A stretch of DNA of 64,000 nucleotides from Pedobacter steynii (GCF_900103665.1 NZ_FNGY01000009.1:124001-188000), one strand, 5' to 3'. Positions 53,461 through 62,871 are shown, counted from the stretch's first letter. The notes: generated by a model not told the origin, from the sequence alone. Numbers and translations are program-made.

Positions 53461-54021
53461 TTATTTTACTCTTTCTATATAGTCACCTGTACGGGTATCA
53501 ACTTTAACCTTGTCGCCTTGGTTGATAAACATTGGGACTTTTATTTCCACTCCTGTTTCCACAGTAGCGTATTTTAATGCATTTGTAGAGGTATCGCCTT
53601 TTACAGCGGGCTCTGTATAAGTAATCTCCAGTTCTACATGTGAAGGTATCTGTGCCATAATCGGCTCTTCACTTTCGAATGCGATGATTACATTCATTCC
53701 TTCTTTTAAGAATTTAACACTTTCGCCGAACAATGTTCTTGGAATGTTAAACTGCTCGAAGGAACTGATGTCCATTACTACCAAAAAATCGCCATCTTCG
53801 TATAAATACTGGTAATCATTGGTCTCAACACGACAAATTGTTACTTCCTCATCAGTGCGAAACCTATATTCTACCAGTTTCCCGGTTTTAATGTTTCGCA
53901 TTTTTGCCTGGTAAAAAGCTCTCAGGTTTCCAGGAGTCCGGTGTAGAAATTCTTCCACTTGAATTAATTCTCCGTTAAACCGAAGGATATTCCCACTTTT
54001 TACGTCCGATGCTTTTGCCAT
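53461..54021 (-). CDS. efp: Elongation factor P
   Basis: From the ATG at 54021 this is a 186-residue EF-P with its three beta-barrel domains; it frees ribosomes stalled on polyproline. The end is typical (GDKVKVDTRTGDYIERVK). The loop that reaches the peptidyl-transferase centre reads HRTPGNLRAF, with asparagine 32 where EF-Ps of related genera have lysine in PGKG. Thus the usual lysine modification by EpmA-like enzymes cannot take place at that spot. The start is set by a promoter (TTG, 20 bp, TACCTTTG) that overlaps the longer frame. Confidence 0.94.
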   Translation of the reverse strand: MAKASDVKSGNILRFNGELIQVEEFLHRTPGNLRAFYQAKMRNIKTGKLVEYRFRTDEEVTICRVETNDYQYLYEDGDFLVVMDISSFEQFNIPRTLFGESVKFLKEGMNVIIAFESEEPIMAQIPSHVELEITYTEPAVKGDTSTNALKYATVETGVEIKVPMFINQGDKVKVDTRTGDYIERVK

Positions 54022-54066
54022 TTTATTTGAAATTGCGTCTAACCATTTTGACCCTTTTTCGTGCCG

Positions 54067-54097
54067 CAAAGGTAAAGACTATTTTTCGATTACACAA
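54067..54097 (-). promoter_or_regulatory. Promoter of efp
   Basis: On the minus strand TTG (54097-54095), a 20-bp spacer and TACCTTTG (54074-54067) match the Bacteroidota promoter layout. The efp ATG is 45 bp past the -7 box, so efp does not depend on the lpx operon upstream. The remaining gap to 54178 shows only A/T-rich sequence. Confidence 0.65.
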
Positions 54098-54178
54098 TAG
54101 TAAATTAAAAAAATATTTTATTCCTTGAATTTCTTCGTTTAAACGGCATTCAAGGCCGATGACAAATATAAAAAATCG

Positions 54179-54793
54179 TTATTTATAATCCGTGATCTGG
54201 ATCAAATGTTGACAAAACGAATACTCAACTTCCTGATTTGACCCTACGATGACTAATCTTTTATCCGTAAAATTGTCAATTAAGTCCAAATACCAGCGTA
54301 CTCCCTGTTGATCGAGATTAGAAGTTGGTTCGTCTAATAATAGAATTGGGGTGTCTGCACAGAAAGCCAGTGCCAGTTTGGTACGCTGTTTCATTCCTGA
54401 AGAGAAGTATTTTAAAGCCTTATCCTGCGATTTCTCCAGTCCCAGCAACTCCAACACCGCAGCTTTGCTCATGTCCCTGTACAGGTTCTTAAATTTGAAA
54501 TGGAAATCTATTGTCTCTTCCAGCGTAAATTCTTCTATCAAATCCAGGTAAGGAGCCGCAAAACTCAGGTGCTTGTAGATATCATCCACAGCGATGTTTT
54601 TTTCACCCTGGTAGCTTATTTCTCCTTCCGAAGGGGATAAACTACCAAGGATTAAACTCAATAAGGTCGATTTTCCGGAGCCATTGGGGCCCAGGATCGC
54701 ATATTTACCAGGAGTATGGAATTCGTAATCAAAATTTCGAAAAATCCACTCCTGATTAAACCTTCTTCCGGCCTTATTTAAGTTGATCTTCAT
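54179..54793 (-). CDS. ABC transporter ATP-binding protein
   Basis: The 204-residue protein is a single nucleotide-binding domain: Walker A GPNGSGKST, Q-loop region, signature YFSSGMKQRTKLAL and Walker B PILLLDEPTS. No permease is next to it, so its partner lies elsewhere or it has a non-transport role. The short length without a C-terminal extension resembles CcmA-like and other small exporters. It starts 11 bp after lpxA and is probably the last gene of the lpx operon. Confidence 0.88.
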   Translation of the reverse strand: MKINLNKAGRRFNQEWIFRNFDYEFHTPGKYAILGPNGSGKSTLLSLILGSLSPSEGEISYQGEKNIAVDDIYKHLSFAAPYLDLIEEFTLEETIDFHFKFKNLYRDMSKAAVLELLGLEKSQDKALKYFSSGMKQRTKLALAFCADTPILLLDEPTSNLDQQGVRWYLDLIDNFTDKRLVIVGSNQEVEYSFCQHLIQITDYK

Positions 54794-54804
54794 GAAATTC
54801 CAGG

Positions 54805-55590
54805 TTAACTTCCTGAACCGAAGCCTTTCATTACACCCCTGTTAGAATTTCTAATGAAATCAACAATTTCATCACGGATTTCTGTTGGTGCAAACTCTGC
54901 TTCAATCATATCCAGTGCTTTGGTTACATTGTTATGCTTCACAAACAAAACTCTGTAGATCTCCTGAATTTCATTAATCTTCTCAGAAGAGAAGCCTCTT
55001 CTTCTCAATCCAACTGAATTGATTCCCGCATAGGAAAGTGGTTCACGAGCCGCTTTTACATACGGAGGAACATCTTTTCTTACCAATGAACCACCGGTTA
55101 CGAAGGCATGGGATCCAACTTTTACGAATTGATGAATGGCAACTAAACCCGCCAGAACCACATAATTTCCAATCGTAATGTGTCCAGCAAGGGTTGTACT
55201 ATTGGAAAAAATGCAATAATCACCTACTTCACAATCATGTGCAATATGAGAATAAGCCTGGATCAGGCAGTTACTGCCAATCACTGTCTTCCATTTATCT
55301 TTAGTTCCTCTGTTGATCGTTACACACTCTCTGATCGTCGTGTTATCGCCGATCTCTGCAGTGGTTACTTCCCCTGCAAATTTCAAGTCCTGGGGAACGC
55401 CTGAGATCACTGATCCAGGGAAAACCCGGCAGTTTTTACCAATCCTGGCGCCATCCATGATGACCACATTTGACCCGATCCAGGTCCCTTCACCAATTTC
55501 TACATCCTTGTGTATCACTGCAAAAGGCTCAATTACTACATTATCGGCAATTTTTGCCTGCGGATGTATATACGCTAAGGGTTGTATCAT
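54805..55590 (-). CDS. lpxA: UDP-N-acetylglucosamine acyltransferase
   Basis: The 261-residue left-handed beta-helix enzyme performs the first acylation in lipid A synthesis, moving a hydroxyacyl chain from ACP to UDP-GlcNAc. Hexapeptide repeats fill the first two thirds (IHPQAKIADNVVIEPFAVI onwards), the catalytic histidine is in AYSHIAHDCEVG, and the helical C-terminus carries GLRRRGFSSEKI. It overlaps the lpxC/fabZ gene by 4 bp (ATGA). Confidence 0.95.
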   Translation of the reverse strand: MIQPLAYIHPQAKIADNVVIEPFAVIHKDVEIGEGTWIGSNVVIMDGARIGKNCRVFPGSVISGVPQDLKFAGEVTTAEIGDNTTIRECVTINRGTKDKWKTVIGSNCLIQAYSHIAHDCEVGDYCIFSNSTTLAGHITIGNYVVLAGLVAIHQFVKVGSHAFVTGGSLVRKDVPPYVKAAREPLSYAGINSVGLRRRGFSSEKINEIQEIYRVLFVKHNNVTKALDMIEAEFAPTEIRDEIVDFIRNSNRGVMKGFGSGS

Positions 55591-56999
55591 GATACGGTTT
55601 CGCTTTCTTTAACTTTTACAATTTGGGCCATCATCTCTGCTTCCACAACAACTTTTCCTCCTACCATTCCCACACCTTTCATTTGTGCAATGCCTCTTCT
55701 GATTGGCTCCATCAAGTCACATCTGAAAACGATGGTGTCACCAGGTAATACCTGCGCTCTAAAGCGTACGTTATCTATTTTTAAGAATAAGGTCAGGTAA
55801 TTTCTTGGATCAGAAACGGTACTTAAAACTAAGATTCCGCCGGTCTGGGCCATGGCTTCAATCTGAATCACTCCAGGAAAAACCGGGGCACCAGGGAAAT
55901 GACCCTTGAAGAATTCCTCATTCATAGTTACATTTTTAACTCCTACAACATGCGTTTTAGACAGTTCTAAGATCTTATCAATGAACAGGAATGGTTGTCG
56001 GTGTGGCAGGATATCCATAATCTGTACCACATCATAAAGTGGCTTTACGGATGGGTCATAAACATGCTGCACCTTTTTATTTTTTTCTTTTTTTATCGCC
56101 GCTTTAATCTTTTTAGCAAAAGCAACGTTTGCGGCATGCCCTGGGCGGGCAGCCATAATATGTCCTTTTAAGTGAACCCCTACCAAGGCAAGGTCACCGA
56201 TCATATCTAATAATTTATGTCTGGCAGGCTCATTCTGATACCGCAGCTCCATATTATTTAAAATTCCCTGAGGAGCAACCTCCATAGCCGTCCGGTTAAA
56301 GATCTTAGCCAGGTGGTCCAGTTCTTCCTTAGTTACCTCTTTATCAACGATTACGATGGCATTATTCAAATCACCACCTTTAATCAGGTTATTTTGAAGC
56401 TGATATTCCAGTTCATGAAGGAAACAGAAGGTTCTGCAGGAAGCAATTTCCTTTTTAAACTCTGCAATACTTGAAATTCCTGCATGCTGGCTTCCCAATA
56501 CCGGTGAATTATAATCGATCATACAGGTAAACCTGTAATCATCTAAAGGCATAGCCACAATCTCCACCTTTCGGTCAGGCTCAGTATAGGTGATATTGTG
56601 AGGGATCTGAAAATATTCCCTGTCTACCTCCTGTGGCTGTACACCCACACTTTCCAGTGCTTCCAGAAACAACATGGCACTACCGTCCATAATTGGTGTT
56701 TCAGGCCCATCAAGCTTCATTAATACATTGTCCAGATCCATGCCCACCAATGAAGCCATTACGTGCTCCACAGTACTGATGCTGGCTCCGTTCTGAGAAA
56801 TAGTTGTTCCTCTTGCAGTATCTGTAACATTGTCACAATCAGCGTCAACAATCGGACTTCCCGGCAAATCGGTTCTTTGAAATTTAAATCCGTGATTTTC
56901 TGGTGCCGGACAAAAAGTAAGCGTCACATTCGCCCCGGTATGAAGGCCTACACCCTGCACTGAGACTTCGCTTTTTATAGTTTTTTGCTTAACATTCAT
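55587..56999 (-). CDS. lpxC/fabZ: Bifunctional UDP-3-O-acyl-N-acetylglucosamine deacetylase / 3-hydroxyacyl-ACP dehydratase
   Basis: The 470-residue fusion joins LpxC (about 1-310) to FabZ (about 325-470). LpxC zinc-site parts are STVEHVMASLVGMD and HKLLDMIGDLALVG; the FabZ part has LPHRQPFLFIDKI and FKGHFPGAPVFPGVIQIEAMAQ with the catalytic histidine and glutamate. LpxC commits the cell to lipid A; FabZ dehydrates 3-hydroxyacyl-ACP for fatty acid growth. Joining them in one chain is common in Bacteroidota and would keep the two pathways in balance. Its start overlaps the lpxD stop (TAATG). Confidence 0.95.
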   Translation of the reverse strand: MNVKQKTIKSEVSVQGVGLHTGANVTLTFCPAPENHGFKFQRTDLPGSPIVDADCDNVTDTARGTTISQNGASISTVEHVMASLVGMDLDNVLMKLDGPETPIMDGSAMLFLEALESVGVQPQEVDREYFQIPHNITYTEPDRKVEIVAMPLDDYRFTCMIDYNSPVLGSQHAGISSIAEFKKEIASCRTFCFLHELEYQLQNNLIKGGDLNNAIVIVDKEVTKEELDHLAKIFNRTAMEVAPQGILNNMELRYQNEPARHKLLDMIGDLALVGVHLKGHIMAARPGHAANVAFAKKIKAAIKKEKNKKVQHVYDPSVKPLYDVVQIMDILPHRQPFLFIDKILELSKTHVVGVKNVTMNEEFFKGHFPGAPVFPGVIQIEAMAQTGGILVLSTVSDPRNYLTLFLKIDNVRFRAQVLPGDTIVFRCDLMEPIRRGIAQMKGVGMVGGKVVVEAEMMAQIVKVKESETVS

Positions 57000-58072
57000 T
57001 ATTTTGCTATTGTGCTGTTTTGTTCAATTATTGCTTTTAGTTCCGAGATCGTCTGCTCTAATGTTGCAATCCGTTTCTCAACAGTTGGTAATTGTTTAAA
57101 TATCACTGAGGCACGCATCCAGTCTCTTAAAGGTTGAGCAGGGCTGCCATGCCATTGTTTATTTTCTATCGTTGTATTAAAGTTTATTCCTGCCTGCGCA
57201 CCGATCTGCGTACCTTTTGCAAGGCTAAGGTGACCGGCAATACCAACCTGTCCACCCACTACAGAGTTTTCCCCAAGCCTCGTGCTTCCGGAAATTCCCG
57301 TCTGTGCAGCAACAACGGTGTGTGCGCCAACATCCACATTATGGGCGATCTGAATCAGATTATCCAGCTTAACGCCTTTTCTGATAAAGGTAGAACCCAT
57401 TGTAGCCCTGTCTATTGTCGTATTCGCTCCAATTTCCACATCATCCTCAATCACTACATTTCCAATTTGTGCGATTTTCGAATAAGTACCATCTGGCTGT
57501 GGCGCAAAACCAAAGCCATCGCTGCCAATTACCGTATTGGAATGGACGTTTACATTGTCACCCATCACCGTTCTGTTGTAAATTTTTACACCAGGAAAAA
57601 CAAGGCAATTGTTTCCAATCTCACTATCGGCGCCAATAAATACCTGCGACTGGATCTTAGTTCCGTCGCCAATTACCACATTTTCACAAATATAGCTAAA
57701 GGCACCTATAAATACATTTTTGCCGATTTTTGCCGAAGGATGGATAAAACTGGGTTGCTCAATTCCGGACTGAATGTTCATTTGATTCACTACCTCATTG
57801 TACTTTTCCAACAAAACAGAAAATGCACTGTACGGATCTGCAACTTTAATTAAGGTGCTTTCGACGGCTTGCGCGGGGAAAAAGTCGTTCCCGACAATAA
57901 CGATTGAAGCTTTTGTTGAATATAAATAGCTTTCATATTTTCGATTAGACAGAAAACATAAAGACCCGGCAGTCCCGTTTTCTATCTTAGAAAGTTCTGT
58001 TACTTTAGCGTTTTCATCGCCTTCAATGGTGCCATCTATAAATTCGCTTATCTGCTTGGCAGTAAATTGCAT
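56999..58072 (-). CDS. lpxD: UDP-3-O-(3-hydroxyacyl)glucosamine N-acyltransferase
   Basis: The 357-residue enzyme adds the second acyl chain in lipid A synthesis. It has the N-terminal uridine-binding domain (about 1-100), a left-handed beta-helix of hexapeptide repeats (about 105-310) with the catalytic histidine in [12 protein letters not shown], and a C-terminal helix ([18 protein letters not shown]) that trimerises. It heads the lpxD-lpxC/fabZ-lpxA operon. A strong promoter ends only 4 bp before its ATG, so the mRNA may have almost no leader. Confidence 0.95.
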   Translation of the reverse strand: MQFTAKQISEFIDGTIEGDENAKVTELSKIENGTAGSLCFLSNRKYESYLYSTKASIVIVGNDFFPAQAVESTLIKVADPYSAFSVLLEKYNEVVNQMNIQSGIEQPSFIHPSAKIGKNVFIGAFSYICENVVIGDGTKIQSQVFIGADSEIGNNCLVFPGVKIYNRTVMGDNVNVHSNTVIGSDGFGFAPQPDGTYSKIAQIGNVVIEDDVEIGANTTIDRATMGSTFIRKGVKLDNLIQIAHNVDVGAHTVVAAQTGISGSTRLGENSVVGGQVGIAGHLSLAKGTQIGAQAGINFNTTIENKQWHGSPAQPLRDWMRASVIFKQLPTVEKRIATLEQTISELKAIIEQNSTIAK

Positions 58073-58076
58073 CGTA

Positions 58077-58107
58077 CAAAGTTAAGTGTTAAATTGATAT
58101 GAACAAA
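58077..58107 (-). promoter_or_regulatory. Promoter of the lpxD operon
   Basis: On the minus strand TTTG (58107-58104), a 19-bp spacer and TAACTTTG (58084-58077) fit the -33/-7 consensus in full; it is the best promoter seen in the window. The lpxD ATG starts 4 bp after the -7 box, which places the likely transcription start at or beside the A of the ATG. Confidence 0.7.
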
Positions 58108-58193
58108 TAAACCTATTTAGGTTATCATCCAATCATTAGATCTATGTAGAATCTAAAAACGGGATTAAAAGTTAATTATTTTGTTAAAAAATG

Positions 58194-59417
58194 CTAAATT
58201 ATTCGGGGATAGCATAGTATGTGCTTGGTTACGGTCTTATCTAAGGATTCTAAGTTAGATAAATCTGATGCTTTTGCAATATCAATAGTGGTATTGTTTT
58301 TTAGTAAAATATTAATATTCCCACTTCCAGCGTTGTATGCTCTATTTTCAATGACGTCGGTAAAAACAAAATAAGAGACCTCATGTTCATTAAGTTTCAT
58401 CAAATCAGCGGTATTCTCCCTGATCCTTTGAAGCCTGTCCAAATCAGGTGCCTCTGAGCTGATCTCTACTTTATAAAGGTTTCTACGGATAAACATCTGA
58501 CAAAGTTGCGCAAGTATGCGGTCAGAATGATCTGCCCAAACTTTAACCGAGGCAAAAATATCCTGGTCATCCAGCTTGGAAAACTGTGCCAAATGAATTT
58601 CGGAACTAAAGAACTCCTCCTCTTTGACTTCATTTCTCAGGAAATGCTGCAAGGCAGGAGTCGCAAAAAGGATTTCTCCATGCCCGGAAAGCTCTTTCGC
58701 ACGCTCCAGAATTTTAACCAGCAGGTATTCTCCGGCAACAACCGTTTTATGCAGGTAAACCTGCCAGTACATCAACCTTCTGGCAATCAGAAAATTTTCA
58801 ATGGAATAAATGCCCTTCTCTTCGATCACCAGCTGATCATCCAGAACATTAAACATTTTAATGATTCTGTCGAAACTGATCACTCCTTCGCTTACACCGG
58901 TAAAGAAACTATCGCGATTCAGGTAATCCATCCGGTCCAGGTCAAGTTGTCCTGAAACCAGTTGCGGAAGGAACTTTTTAGGATAATCGCCCTTAAAAAT
59001 ATTAATAGCTTCCGTTAGACGCCCGCCAAACTCGACATTTAGCTTCTGCATCATCAGCATAGAAATGTCCTCATGCTTGATCCCGTTAACCAGTGTATGC
59101 TCCAATGCATGTGAAAAAGGGCCATGTCCGATGTCATGTAAAAGAATGGCAATAGTGGCAGCCTCTTCTTCTTCTTTGCTAATCGGGTGACCTTTACTTC
59201 TAAGGACTTCAATGGCCAGACTCATTAAATGCATTGCACCCAGGGCATGATGAAACCTGGTGTGTAACGCGCCTGGATATACCAGATGAGTCATCCCCAA
59301 TTGCTTTATATACCTTAGCCTCTGAAAATAAGGATGTGAGATCAGGTCAAATACTAATTCAGAGGGGATATTAATGAAGCCATATACCGGATCATTTATG
59401 ATTTTCTTTTTGTTCAA
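58194..59417 (-). CDS. HD-domain phosphohydrolase (dNTPase-like)
   Basis: The 407-residue protein has an HD domain with the metal ligands H56/H57 in TRFHHALGAMH and H94-D95 in ILLHDIGHGPFSHALEH, plus DLDRMDYLNRDSFFTG, the pattern of dGTPase/SAMHD1-like enzymes. It may hydrolyse deoxynucleoside triphosphates; the substrate is unproven. The start appears to be TTG at 59417: an in-frame TAA lies two codons before and no nearby ATG keeps the conserved N-terminus. It is followed after 121 bp by lpxD with its own promoter. Confidence 0.85.
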   Translation of the reverse strand: MNKKKIINDPVYGFINIPSELVFDLISHPYFQRLRYIKQLGMTHLVYPGALHTRFHHALGAMHLMSLAIEVLRSKGHPISKEEEEAATIAILLHDIGHGPFSHALEHTLVNGIKHEDISMLMMQKLNVEFGGRLTEAINIFKGDYPKKFLPQLVSGQLDLDRMDYLNRDSFFTGVSEGVISFDRIIKMFNVLDDQLVIEEKGIYSIENFLIARRLMYWQVYLHKTVVAGEYLLVKILERAKELSGHGEILFATPALQHFLRNEVKEEEFFSSEIHLAQFSKLDDQDIFASVKVWADHSDRILAQLCQMFIRRNLYKVEISSEAPDLDRLQRIRENTADLMKLNEHEVSYFVFTDVIENRAYNAGSGNINILLKNNTTIDIAKASDLSNLESLDKTVTKHILCYPRII

Positions 59418-59521
59418 TCCTTAAAAATAAATTATACGGTACAAAAATTGCTATTTTTATCCATACTAAGAAAGGGAACTTTCTTTTTTGAAAGATTAAT
59501 TTATTTTATACAAATAACATA

Positions 59522-61078
59522 ATGCAGGAAACCAAAATTTTATGGGCCGACGATGAGATTAACTTATTAAAACCACATATATTACTACTGAACGAAAAAG
59601 GCTATCATGTGACCACCTTCACAAATGGTAATGATGCGCTGGAAGCCTTTGGTAAAGAGCATTTTGACCTGGTATTTCTGGATGAGAACATGCCTGGTCT
59701 AACCGGTCTGGAAACCCTTACTGCGATCAAAAATATCCGGAATGATGTCCCTGTAGTCCTGATCACTAAAAGTGAAGAAGAGAACTTAATGGAGGATGCT
59801 ATTGGTTCTAAAATTGACGATTATCTGATTAAACCAGTGAACCCAAAACAGGTTTTACTGACCATTAAAAAGATCATTGATAATAAACGCTTAGTCAGCG
59901 AAAAGACATCTATGGCCTATCAGCAAGATTTTCGCCGTTTAGGGATGACCTTAAACGACAAACTAAGCTATGAGGAATGGGTGGAAGTCTATAAAAAACT
60001 TGTTTTCTGGGAGCTGGAGCTGGAGAAATTGGATGATCCGCAAATGCACGAAATCCTTACCATGCAGAAATCTGAAGCCAATACACAGTTTTCCAAATTC
60101 ATTGAAGACAATTATCTCGGCTGGGTAAATGGAAAAGAAAAGGCACCTCTGCTTTCTAATGAACTCCTGAAGAAAAAAGCATTCCCGCTCATCAATGGCA
60201 ACAATACTCCGGTATTTTTTATCCTGATCGATAATTTGCGGTATGACCAGTGGCGGATTATAAACCCGCTGATCACAGAACATTTCCGTCTGGACGAAGA
60301 AGACACTTATTCCAGTATCCTTCCTACAGCCACCCAATATGCAAGAAATGCCATATTTTCAGGTTTAATGCCTTTGGAAATGGAAAAACGCTTCCCGGGA
60401 CTATGGCAGAATGATGACGATGAAGGTGGGAAAAACATGCATGAAGGGACGTTCCTCGCAGACCAGATTAAAAGAAGCCTGCGTAAAGATTGTAAATTCA
60501 GCTACAATAAGATCCTGACCTATGATGACGGAAAAGCGCTGAATGATCAAATTAACAACTTGCTCCAAAACGATTTTAACGCGATTGTATATAATTTTGT
60601 CGACATGCTTTCTCATGCCAGGACAGATATGCAAATGATTCGTGAGCTGGCCAATGACGACGCAGCTTACCGTTCCTTAACACTTTCCTGGTTTGAACAC
60701 TCTCCGCTAATGGAGCTGCTGAAAAAGATTTCCCAGAAGAAAGTGAAACTCGTGATTACCACGGACCACGGAACCATCAGGGTAAAACATCCGAGCAAAG
60801 TGATTGGCGACAGGAATACCAATACCAATCTGCGCTACAAACAAGGCAGAAATCTAAATTATAATGCCAAAGAGGTATTTTTAATCAAAAACCCTCATGA
60901 AGCGCAATTGCCTAAGATCAATATCAGCTCGAACTATATCTTTGCAAAAGAAGACCGTTATTTTGTATATCAAAACAACTATAACCAGTTCGTGAATTAT
61001 TATAATGAGACTTTCCAGCATGGAGGCATCTCCCTGGAAGAAATGATCATTCCTGTGGCGACCTATAGCTCCAGATAA
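59522..61078 (+). CDS. porX: PorX-type response regulator with PglZ phosphodiesterase domain
   Basis: The 518-residue protein has an N-terminal receiver (D10, D11, phospho-aspartate 54 in VFLDENMPG, lysine in LIKPVN), a helical linker (about 125-215) and a C-terminal PglZ domain of the alkaline phosphatase fold, with metal-site parts FILIDNLRYDQW, SILPTATQYARN and VITTDHGTIRVKHP. PorX controls type IX secretion genes in gliding or protein-secreting Bacteroidota, together with kinase PorY and sigma factor SigP. No other por or gld genes are here. A terminator follows. Confidence 0.92.
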   Translation: MQETKILWADDEINLLKPHILLLNEKGYHVTTFTNGNDALEAFGKEHFDLVFLDENMPGLTGLETLTAIKNIRNDVPVVLITKSEEENLMEDAIGSKIDDYLIKPVNPKQVLLTIKKIIDNKRLVSEKTSMAYQQDFRRLGMTLNDKLSYEEWVEVYKKLVFWELELEKLDDPQMHEILTMQKSEANTQFSKFIEDNYLGWVNGKEKAPLLSNELLKKKAFPLINGNNTPVFFILIDNLRYDQWRIINPLITEHFRLDEEDTYSSILPTATQYARNAIFSGLMPLEMEKRFPGLWQNDDDEGGKNMHEGTFLADQIKRSLRKDCKFSYNKILTYDDGKALNDQINNLLQNDFNAIVYNFVDMLSHARTDMQMIRELANDDAAYRSLTLSWFEHSPLMELLKKISQKKVKLVITTDHGTIRVKHPSKVIGDRNTNTNLRYKQGRNLNYNAKEVFLIKNPHEAQLPKINISSNYIFAKEDRYFVYQNNYNQFVNYYNETFQHGGISLEEMIIPVATYSSR

Positions 61079-61090
61079 ATAAATGACATC

Positions 61091-61132
61091 AGATGGAACC
61101 CGGGTCTGCAGATGCTGGTTCCATCTTTTTTT
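61091..61132 (+). terminator. Rho-independent terminator of porX
   Basis: A perfect 10-bp stem (AGATGGAACC with GGTTCCATCT), 16-nt loop and seven-T tail start 13 bp after the porX stop. It separates porX from tsaE. Confidence 0.85.
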
Positions 61133-61159
61133 AAACTATAAAATAACTATAACTCTCTG

Positions 61160-61576
61160 ATGAAACTTGAGGTTAATCATTTAGCGGACCTGGATCAGGC
61201 TGCTATAGATGTGCTGGCATTTGCCCCGGACGAGCGCATCTTTATTTTTGAAGGCGAGATGGGCGCAGGGAAAACCACCTTCATTAAGGCACTCGGCAAG
61301 GCCCTTGGCGTAAAAGAAGTCGTGTCCAGTCCAACCTTTTCTATTGTAAATGAGTATGAAGGAAGGGAAAAGAACATTTATCATTTTGACTTTTACAGAA
61401 TAAAAAATCTTCAGGAGGCTTATGATATTGGCTATGAAGAATACTTTTATTCGGACCATATCTGCCTGATCGAATGGCCGGAAAGAATCCAGGAACTCCT
61501 GCCGGATCATTACCTGAAAATAGAAATTACAGTCTCCGGAGAAAATGAAAGAGTACTGTCAATTTCTAAAATATAA
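61160..61576 (+). CDS. tsaE: tRNA threonylcarbamoyladenosine synthesis ATPase TsaE
   Basis: The 138-residue P-loop protein has Walker A GEMGAGKTTFIKALG, the SSPTFSIVNEY switch and the HFDFYRI and LIEWPERI segments that define TsaE. With TsaB and TsaD it places the t6A modification on tRNAs that read ANN codons. Length is normal. The partner genes are not in the window. It is followed by ald after 62 bp. Confidence 0.95.
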   Translation: MKLEVNHLADLDQAAIDVLAFAPDERIFIFEGEMGAGKTTFIKALGKALGVKEVVSSPTFSIVNEYEGREKNIYHFDFYRIKNLQEAYDIGYEEYFYSDHICLIEWPERIQELLPDHYLKIEITVSGENERVLSISKI

Positions 61577-61638
61577 ATTCCAAATGTACTTATTTTCAGG
61601 TATTTTGCTTAATTTCAGTCCAAATATTGATAAATAAA

Positions 61639-62865
61639 ATGGCTACAGGATTACGTGAAGGAATGGCCTCAATTGCTCAAAAAGGGCTGATACAGCCTAA
61701 AGAGACTTTGTCAGAAACCAATAAAAAAAACAACAGTCTTTACATTGGCATTCCGAAAGAGATTTCCTTTCAGGAGAATAGAATTGCATTGACACCTTTA
61801 TCTGTGGCCTTGTTGATCAACAATGGCCACAGGGTGATTATTGAAAGTGGAGCCGGTGTTGGAGCGAATTTCTCCGACAATGACTACAGCGAACAGGGAG
61901 CAACAATTTCATTCCATAAAAAAGATGTTTTTGAAGCAGATATCCTTGTTAAGATTGCCCCTCCAACATTGGAGGAGATTGCGATGATGCACAAAGGGCA
62001 AACATTGATCTCTGCCCTTCAAATGGGAGGCCTCAAAGAAAATTACCTTAAAGCACTCCTGAATAAAAAAATTAATGCACTATGTTTTGAGAACCTTCGT
62101 GATGAAGGAGGAATTTTAAGCGTTGTCCGTGCGATGAGTGAAATTGTCGGCGCAACGTCAATTTTCATCGCCGCCGAATATTTAAGCACTGCTACCGGAG
62201 GGAAGGGACTGATGCTTGGCGGCTTCACCGGAGTACCTCCAACCGAAATTGTCATTTTAGGGGCCGGAACGGTCGGAGAATACGCCGCGCGTACGGCATT
62301 ATCTCTGGGTGCGGAAGTAAAAGTGTTCGATAGCTCTATCTATCGCCTTAGAAGGCTTCAAAACAACTTAGGGAGCAGGGTGTTCACTTCGGTCATGCAA
62401 CCTATCGTTTTAGGCAAGGCAATTACCACTTGCGACGTCGTGATCGGCGCAATTCGCGCAACTCATGGCAGAAGCCCATGTATTGTCATGGAAGAGACCG
62501 TCACCAGGATGAAACCCAACTCGGTGGTGATTGATGTCAGCATTGACCAGGGCGGATGCTTTGAAACTTCTGAAGTGACCAATCACAGTAACCCTGTTTT
62601 CAGAAAACATGAGGTGATCCATTACTGCGTACCAAACATTGCTTCGAGGGTTCCCCGAACAGCATCTTATGCATTGACCAATATTTTTGCGCCGATCCTG
62701 CTGGACATCGGAGATATGGGTGGGCTAATGGGCGTGGTCTGGAATAAGCCCGGAATCCGGGAAGCGTTATACATCTATCAGGGACACCTCACGAATAAAG
62801 ATCTGGCCAACATGTTTAGTCTTCCTTACAAGGATATAGAGCTGCTGGTCGTTTCTAATCAATAA
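61639..62865 (+). CDS. ald: Alanine dehydrogenase
   Basis: The 408-residue NAD-linked enzyme interconverts L-alanine with pyruvate and ammonia. The N-terminal domain carries IGIPKEISFQENRIALTP with the substrate-site arginine and lysine region, and the Rossmann loop reads ILGAGTVGEYAARTALSLGAEV. About 30 residues precede the usual family start, a common extension in Bacteroidota. The ATG at 61639 is chosen over an in-frame TTG 12 bp upstream. A related activity, the pyridine-nucleotide transhydrogenase alpha subunit, is less likely because of length and lack of membrane helices. ddpX follows after 6 bp. Confidence 0.9.
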   Translation: MATGLREGMASIAQKGLIQPKETLSETNKKNNSLYIGIPKEISFQENRIALTPLSVALLINNGHRVIIESGAGVGANFSDNDYSEQGATISFHKKDVFEADILVKIAPPTLEEIAMMHKGQTLISALQMGGLKENYLKALLNKKINALCFENLRDEGGILSVVRAMSEIVGATSIFIAAEYLSTATGGKGLMLGGFTGVPPTEIVILGAGTVGEYAARTALSLGAEVKVFDSSIYRLRRLQNNLGSRVFTSVMQPIVLGKAITTCDVVIGAIRATHGRSPCIVMEETVTRMKPNSVVIDVSIDQGGCFETSEVTNHSNPVFRKHEVIHYCVPNIASRVPRTASYALTNIFAPILLDIGDMGGLMGVVWNKPGIREALYIYQGHLTNKDLANMFSLPYKDIELLVVSNQ

Positions 62866-62871
62866 ATAAGA

